Below the pieces are notes generated by a model. The model was not told the DNA's origin. It was given only the letters and a program-made list of their open reading frames with translations, and did not search any database. A stretch of 64,000 nt of DNA from Plumapathes pennacea (Eukaryota > Cnidaria > Anthozoa > Antipatharia > Myriopathidae): positions 31,768,855-31,832,854 of the forward strand of contig OZ038462.1 in NCBI GenBank assembly GCA_964036295.1. Reading direction: 5' to 3'. The first letter of the stretch is position 1, and every line of letters starts with the position of its first letter. Positions 58,501-64,000 of the stretch are shown piece by piece. Position numbers and translations under genes: made by a program.

Positions 58501-61500
58501 TGCAAAAAAAATGGCCTCAAAGGAGGGGCAGGCAAAAAAAAAGTGGAAGTAAAGGGGGGGTGCGCAAAAACTTTCACAACTCATGAGGTATTACTATGAA
58601 AACAATACATATAACACAATATGTGGACAAGTACAACCGTATGGAAAGTTTACTAATATAGAGGCTCCATAGCCTTAAAAAATGCAGGAAAACAGTGTTT
58701 CAGGGAATCTAGATTTCAATTTTTCTGGGGGATCATACCCCTAGACTCCCCCAGCAGCTCACGCCTCTGGCGCTCAAGCCCCGGGCTCAAGCCTCCCTGA
58801 TCTGCCCCAGCTACTTTATTCCAAGTAAAGCTTGATGCTTGACATAAAGCCGGGTTTGCTGCTTTAATGTGAAGTGAGGCTCCAAAGGGGTTACATATTT
58901 TTCTTAGCAGGCAAGGGGGGATGCATAATTTTGTATTGTCTTAGGGGGGATATACAAATTAATTTAATGAATGCAGCCTAAAAAGCGTCCTTTTGAGAAC
59001 AGTCGTTTAATTCATAAGGGAAGAGATACAGGGAACACCTTATTTTAGTCCTGAATTCGAGTCAATCTGCAGTTGAGCTCTAAATAACGCTCAGTAAAGA
59101 TCACGCAAAAAAAATGGTGGGCTGAGGGGGGGGGGGGGGGGGCATGTGAAAAAAATGGCAGGCTTGAGGGGGGGGGGAGGGGCATGCTGTTTCCCAGTGG
59201 GACTTCCCCAAATCCTACTAGCCCCCCTATCTCACAAAAAATGAACATTCCCTGATCAAATTTTCCTTTGGGAGCAGGAGTTCAAAATCACATCAAAATA
59301 ATTTAAAATAATCATTAGAAGCAACACAAGGAAATCTATATCTTGCCTAACATAAATATCCACCATATTTATTGTGCAGATTATTTTACTTAGGATAGGA
59401 ATCATTTAAGATCGCCATGGTACCTGAAATAGGATGTGCTCTAGTCCAAATTTATTTGGATTTCCCAGGGTATTCTGTTGTTCTCCTGATTTTTCCGTAA
59501 GACAAGCACTACCATGTTTTAGCAAATGAACATTATTATTTGAATTCCCTGTCCATCTGCCTATTTATTTCTTGATCATTACTATTACTATTATTACTAT
59601 TATTGATTTAACGGGTGCTCTGTAGAAATACATGGGAGCTAACAATATTTAGAAGAAATTTTAGACGGTAAATGTTTGATGTATCAACTCTTACAGAGTG
59701 ATAACCAAGAGGAGATCTATGACAGAGATGAGCCCGAAGAAATGTGCACCATGCTTTTTGGAGCTGATATCGGTGGAGATCGGAACTCCATCCGCCGCCG
59801 CCGCGGCAGTTCATCTGCAGCTTGCCACGTGGTACAAGAACAGCCAAGGTCTACTGTACCTAGGGAAGTTTTTCAGCGAAGTCCGTCTCCCAGTCGGTCT
59901 CTACAGTACAACACCTTGTCGCAATCCACAAGATCGCCTGTTATTCCTTCTCATTCAACCCCACCAACTTGCGTGCCACCAATGACATGCGCTGGGGAAG
60001 AAGGCTCCTGGTTTGAGGCGGGTGTCTTCAACAACGGACTGCCACAGCGGATGATTGGTCAAGATCCACGTCAAGCTGTGACCTGCCTTAAAACAAATAT
60101 TCAGTCAGATGCATCAGCATCTGAAAAGATTCCAAGTGCCACCACCGGGCTCATCAGAAGCCCTGTAGCACAAAAGGAAGAAAATTATTCGGACCCCGAT
60201 GAAAGAAAGGCCACCACGCCCGAAGGAACGAAAGTGAATGGCGAGCTAAAACTGAAACGCGGGCCCAGTGGAAAATCAATTGACCAAAAAACCACCCGGG
60301 TTGCAAGATCACCTGTAAGTCCTCCTTATCAGTATTCAGTTTTGTCAAAGGACATGCCACGAGTGGGATATGCGCTGAAAGGCTCCTGGTCCGTTACTGG
60401 TGTCTCCCACAATGGACTGCCAAAGCGGATGTCTGATCAGGACACACGTCAAGCTGTGACCTGTACTGAAACACAGTTTCAGTCAAGCGTACCTCCATTT
60501 CAAAAGATTCCAAGTGCCACCACCGGGCTAATGAGAAGTCCAGTACCAAAGAACAAATATAACTCCTTGAGATCTGACGACAGAAAGTCGACCACGCCTG
60601 AAGACACGAGAGGGTATACCGAACGGAAAGTGAAAGGCGCTTTTAACGGAAACTTGGATGGCCCCACGTCTGATTCCACGTGTGATCGAGATGCACGTCA
60701 AGCTGTGATCTGCACTGCAAGAGAGATTGACTCTGGCGCATGCCCACCTAAAGAGATTCCAAGTGCTACCAACTGGCTAATGAAAAGCCCTGTTTCAAAG
60801 GAGGGAGAAAATTCCTTGAGATCTGAAGCCAGAAAGTCTACCACGCCTGAAGACACGAGAGAGAATACCGAACAGAAAGTGAAAGGCGGTTTTAACGGAA
60901 ACTTGGATGACCCCACGTCTGATCGAGATGCACGTCAAGCTGTGATCTGCGCTGCAAAAGAGAATGATTCTGGCGCATGCCCACCTAAAGAGATTCCAAG
61001 TGCTACCAACTGGCTAATGAAAAGCCCTGTTTCAAAGCAGAAAGATAATTCCTTGAGATCTGAAGCCAGAAAGTCTACCACGCCTGAAGACACGAGAGAG
61101 AATACCGAGCAAAAAGTGAAAGGCGGTTTTAACGGAAACTTGGATGACCCCACGTCTGATTCCACGTGTGATCGAGATGCACGTCAAGCTGTGATCTGCA
61201 CTGCAAGAGAGATTGACTCTGGCGCATGCCCACCTAAAGAGATTCCAAGTGCTACCAACTGGCTAATGAAAAGCCCTGTTTCAAAAGAGGGAGATAATTC
61301 CTTGAGATCTGAAGCCAGAAAGTCTACCACGCCTGAAGACACGAGAGAGAATACCGAGCAGAAAGTGAAAGGCGGTTTTAACGGAAACTTGGATGACCCC
61401 ACGTCTGATTCCACGTGTGATCGAGATGCACGTCAAGCTGTGATCTGCACTGCAAGAGAGATTGACTCTGGCGCATGCCCACCTAAAGAGATTCCAAGTG

Positions 61501-64000
61501 CTACCAACTGGCTAATGAAAAGCCCTGTTTCAAAGGAGGGAGATAATTCCTTGAGATCTGAAGCCAGAAAGTCTACCACGCCTGAAGACACGAGAGAGAA
61601 TACCGAAGAAAAAGTGAAAGGCGGTTTTAACGGAAACTTGGATGACCCCACGTCTGATTCCACGTGTGATCGAGATGCACGTCAAGCTGTGATCTCCACT
61701 GCAAGAGACACTGACTCTGGCGCATGCCCACCTAAAGAGATTCCAAGTGCTACCAACTGGCTAATGAAAAGCCCTGTTTCAAAGGAGGGAGAAAATTCCT
61801 TGAGATCTGAAGCCAGAAAGTCTACCACACCTGAAGACACGAGAGAGAATACCGAGCAGAAGATGAAAGGCGGTTTTAACGGAAACTTGGATGACCCCAC
61901 GTCTGATTCCACGTGTGATCGAGATGCACATCAAGCTGTGATCTGCACTGCAAGAGAGATTGACTCTGGCGCATGCCCACCTAAAGAGATTCCAAGTGCT
62001 ACCAACTGGCTAATGAAAAGCTCTGTTTCAAAGGAGGGAGATAATTCCTTGAGATCTGAAGCCAGAAAGTCTACCACGCCTGAAGACACGAGAGAGAATA
62101 CCGAGAAGAAAGTGAAAGGCGGTTTTAACGGAAACTTGGATGACCCCACGTCTAATTCCACGTGTGATCGAGATGCACGTCAAGCTGTGATCTGCACTGC
62201 AAGAGAGATTGACTCTGGCGCATGCCCACCTAAAGAGATTCCAAGTGCTACCAACTGGCTAATGAAAAGCCCTGTTTCAAAGCAGAAAGATAATTCCTTG
62301 AGATCTGAAGCCAGAAAGTCTGCCACGCCTGAAGACACGAGAGAGAATACCGAGCAGAAAGTGAAAGGCGGTTTTAACGGAATTTTGGATGACCCCACGT
62401 CTGATTCCACTTGTGATCGAGATGCACGTCAAGCTGTGATCTGCACTGCAAGAGAGATTGACTCTGGCGCATGCCCACCTGAAGAGATTCCAAGTGCTAC
62501 CAACTGGTTAATGAAAAGCCCTGTTTCAAAGCAGAAAGATAATTCCTTGAGATTTGAAGCCAGAAAGTCTACCACGCCTGAAGACACGAGAGAGAATACC
62601 GAACAAAAAGTGAAAGGCGGTTTTAACGGAAACTTGGATGACCCCACGTCTGATTCCACGTGTGATCGAGATGCACGTCAAGCTGTGATCTGCACTGCAA
62701 GAGAGATTGACTCTGGCGCATGCCCACCTAAAGAGATTCCAAGTGCTACCAACTGGCTAATGAAAAGCCCTGTTTCAAAGGAGGGAGATAATTCCTTGAG
62801 ATCTGAAGCCAGAAAGTCTACCACGCCTGAAGACACGAGAGAGAATACCGAAGAAAAAGTGAAAGGCGGTTTTAACGGAAACTTGGATGACCCCACGTCT
62901 GATTCCACGTGTGATCGAGATGCACGTCAAGCTGTGATCTGCACTGCAAGAGAGATTGACTCTGGCGCATGCCCACCTAAAGAGATTCCAAGTGCTACCA
63001 ACTGGCTAATGAAAAGCCCTGTTTCAAAGCAGAAAGATAATTCCTTGAGATCTGAAGCCAGAAAGTCTGCCACGCCTGAAGACACGAGAGAGAATACCGA
63101 GCAGAAAGTGAAAGGCGGTTTTAACGGAAACTTGGATGACCCCACGTCTAATTCCACGTGTGATCGAGATGCACGTCAAGCTGTGATCTGCACTGCAAGA
63201 GAGACTGACTCTGGCGCATGCCCACCTAAAGAGATTCCAAGTGCTACCAACTGGCTAATGAAAAGCCCTGTTTCAAAGGAGGGAGATAATTCCTTGAGAT
63301 CTGAAGCCAGAATGTCTACCACGCCTGAAGACACGAGAGAGAATACCGAAGAAAAAGTGAAAGGCGGTTTTAACGGAAACTTGGATGACCCCACGTCTGA
63401 TTCCACGTGTGATCGAGATGCACGTCAAGCTGTGATCTGCACTGCAAGAGAGATTGACTCTGGCGCATGCCCACCTAAAGAGATTCCAAGTGCTACCAAC
63501 TGGCTAATGAAAAGCTCCGTTTCAAAGGAGAAAGATAATTCCTTGAGATCTGAAGCCAGAAAGTCTGCCACGCCTGAAGACACGAGAGAGAATACCGAGC
63601 AGAAAGTGAAAGGCGGTTTTAACGGAAACTTGGATGACCCCACGTCTAATTCCACGTGTGATCGAGATGCACGTCAAGCTGTGATCTGCACTGCAAGAGA
63701 GACTGACTCTGGCGCATGCCCACCTAAAGAGATTCCAAGTGCTACCAACTGGCTAATGAAAAGCCCTGTTTCAAAGGAGGGAGATAATTCCTTGAGATCT
63801 GAAGCCAGAATGTCTACCACGCCTGAAGACACGAGAGAGAATACCGAACAAAAAGTGAAAGGCGGTTTTAACGGAAACTTGGATGACCCCACGTCTGATT
63901 CCACGTGTGATCGAGATGCACGTCAAGCTGTGATCTGCGCTGCAAGAGAGATTGACTCTGGCGCATGCCCACCTAAAGAGATTCCAAGTGCTACCAACTG
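55525..64000 (+). CDS. Unrecognised protein with long 83-residue tandem repeats, partial
   Basis: Four exons join in phase: 55525-55564, 55920-55968, 57665-57722 and 59697 onward. The last stays open to the window edge, so the product has at least 1,483 residues. The N-terminus is MGNSLNSENDALSG (Gly2 suggests possible but not canonical myristoylation). A short segment (IVYEKITDFLEYEGFTQVP) and an acidic then Arg/Ser-rich region follow, with RRRRGSSS and SPSPSRS. Two divergent repeats (from about 60036 and 60414) come next, then the homogeneous array from residue 379. I recognise no family. Low hydrophobicity, high Ser/Thr/Lys/Glu content and many TP/SP sites suggest a mostly disordered, possibly phosphorylated protein. 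Function is unknown. Confidence 0.72.
55920..55968 (+). CDS. Repeat-protein exon 2
   Basis: A 49-nt exon lies between ATTTTTCAG and GTATTG, phase 1 to phase 2, coding DASEINPDTHSSISGY. A look-alike segment without the first half of the exon lies 130 bp upstream (55817-55845). Confidence 0.5.
56000..57664. other. Introns of the repeat-protein gene
   Basis: AT-rich with few repeats. At 57003-57345 segments such as gagtgcaatacg and gtgtaataaa recur in both orientations, suggesting a decayed inverted-repeat element. No separate gene is seen. Confidence 0.35.
57665..57722 (+). CDS. Repeat-protein exon 3
   Basis: The acceptor is TTTTCAGCAG and the donor GTAAGT; phase 2 to phase 0. It codes RIVYEKITDFLEYEGFTQVP, the most globular-looking part of the N-terminus. 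Confidence 0.55.
58440..59253. mobile_element. G-rich inverted-repeat element in the last intron
   Basis: The ends agggactgttcattttttat and aaaaaatgaacattccct are inverted copies. The interior has runs of 14-18 G at 58464-58480 and 59125-59142 plus repeated ggggcatgc-aaaaaaatgg modules. It is non-coding. Confidence 0.7.
59697..64000 (+). CDS. Repeat-protein exon 4: giant open exon with the repeat array
   Basis: The acceptor is CAACTCTTACAG. I translated the exon base by base from 59697 to the start of the array and found no stop; the array consensus also has none in this frame. All length changes between units are multiples of three (one unit lacks 12 nt). Many unit-to-unit differences change residues conservatively (for example KEGD/KQKD, STTPED/SATPED). 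The frame is cut only by the window edge. Confidence 0.82.
60684..64000 (+). repeat. In-frame 249-bp tandem repeat array, 13 full units plus a partial one
   Basis: Units begin GATCGAGATGCACGTCAAGC at 60684, 60921, 61170, 61419, 61668, 61917, 62166, 62415, 62664, 62913, 63162, 63411, 63660 and 63909. The first unit is 237 bp, the rest 249 bp. Each codes 83 residues, starting DRDARQAVICTAREIDSGAC, then PPKEIPSATNWLMKSPVSKE, and ending GNLDDPTSDSTC, with three cysteines per unit. Copies differ at only a few positions, so they are kept alike by recent unequal exchange or gene conversion. Confidence 0.95.

Noticed and set aside
60698-63904. Thirteen similar minus-strand frames of 72-76 codons
   Set aside because: They repeat exactly with the 249-bp unit and lie opposite the much longer plus-strand coding exon; they are shadows.

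Overview
The window looks like nuclear DNA of an anthozoan cnidarian, most likely a stony coral. This is inferred from small domain-exons flanked by long AT-rich introns, the kinds of extracellular domains present, and a dense load of short inverted-repeat transposons and tRNA-derived SINEs. There are no operons or prokaryotic signals. Genes were rebuilt from splice sites whose phases match between exons.

Layout: (1) 0.35-3.1 kb, + strand: part of an extracellular protein with GCC2/GCC3 (ephrin-receptor-like) cysteine repeats. (2) 11.0-5.1 kb, - strand: a secreted mosaic protein with signal peptide, PAN/Apple, EGF, calcium-binding-type EGF and a WSC-like four-cysteine domain. (3) 17.4-22.2 kb, + strand: a complete three-exon Golgi carbohydrate sulfotransferase of 336 aa. 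(4) 29.3-29.8 kb, + strand: the tail of a chitin-binding (peritrophin-A/CBM14) protein. (5) 34.4-46.0 kb, + strand, possibly to 51.9 kb: a GH18 class III (hevamine-type) chitinase with signal peptide and intact DGIDLDIE active site. (6) 55.5 kb to the window edge, + strand: an unrecognised gene whose large last exon stays open for more than 1,430 codons and carries an 83-residue tandem repeat (249 bp). The many short reading frames on the opposite strand of that array are shadows.

Between and inside the genes lie mobile elements. Two Helitron-like insertions share 5' TC and 3' CTAG ends; one carries a frameshifted Helitron N-terminal ORF. There is a SINE family with a duplicated tRNA-Ser-like head, piggyBac-like MITEs at TTAA, a hAT-like MITE with G-run ends and an 8-bp target duplication, and a cluster of foldback elements with hexamer arms. 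Several insertions sit within about 30 bp of splice sites.

Five of the six genes encode, or probably encode, secreted, extracellular or Golgi proteins (matrix/adhesion modules, glycan sulfation, chitin binding and hydrolysis). The neighbourhood is therefore plausibly involved in extracellular matrix, mucus or chitin biology, but nothing in the sequence shows that the genes act together. The repeat-protein gene at the right end is the least explained and most interesting item.
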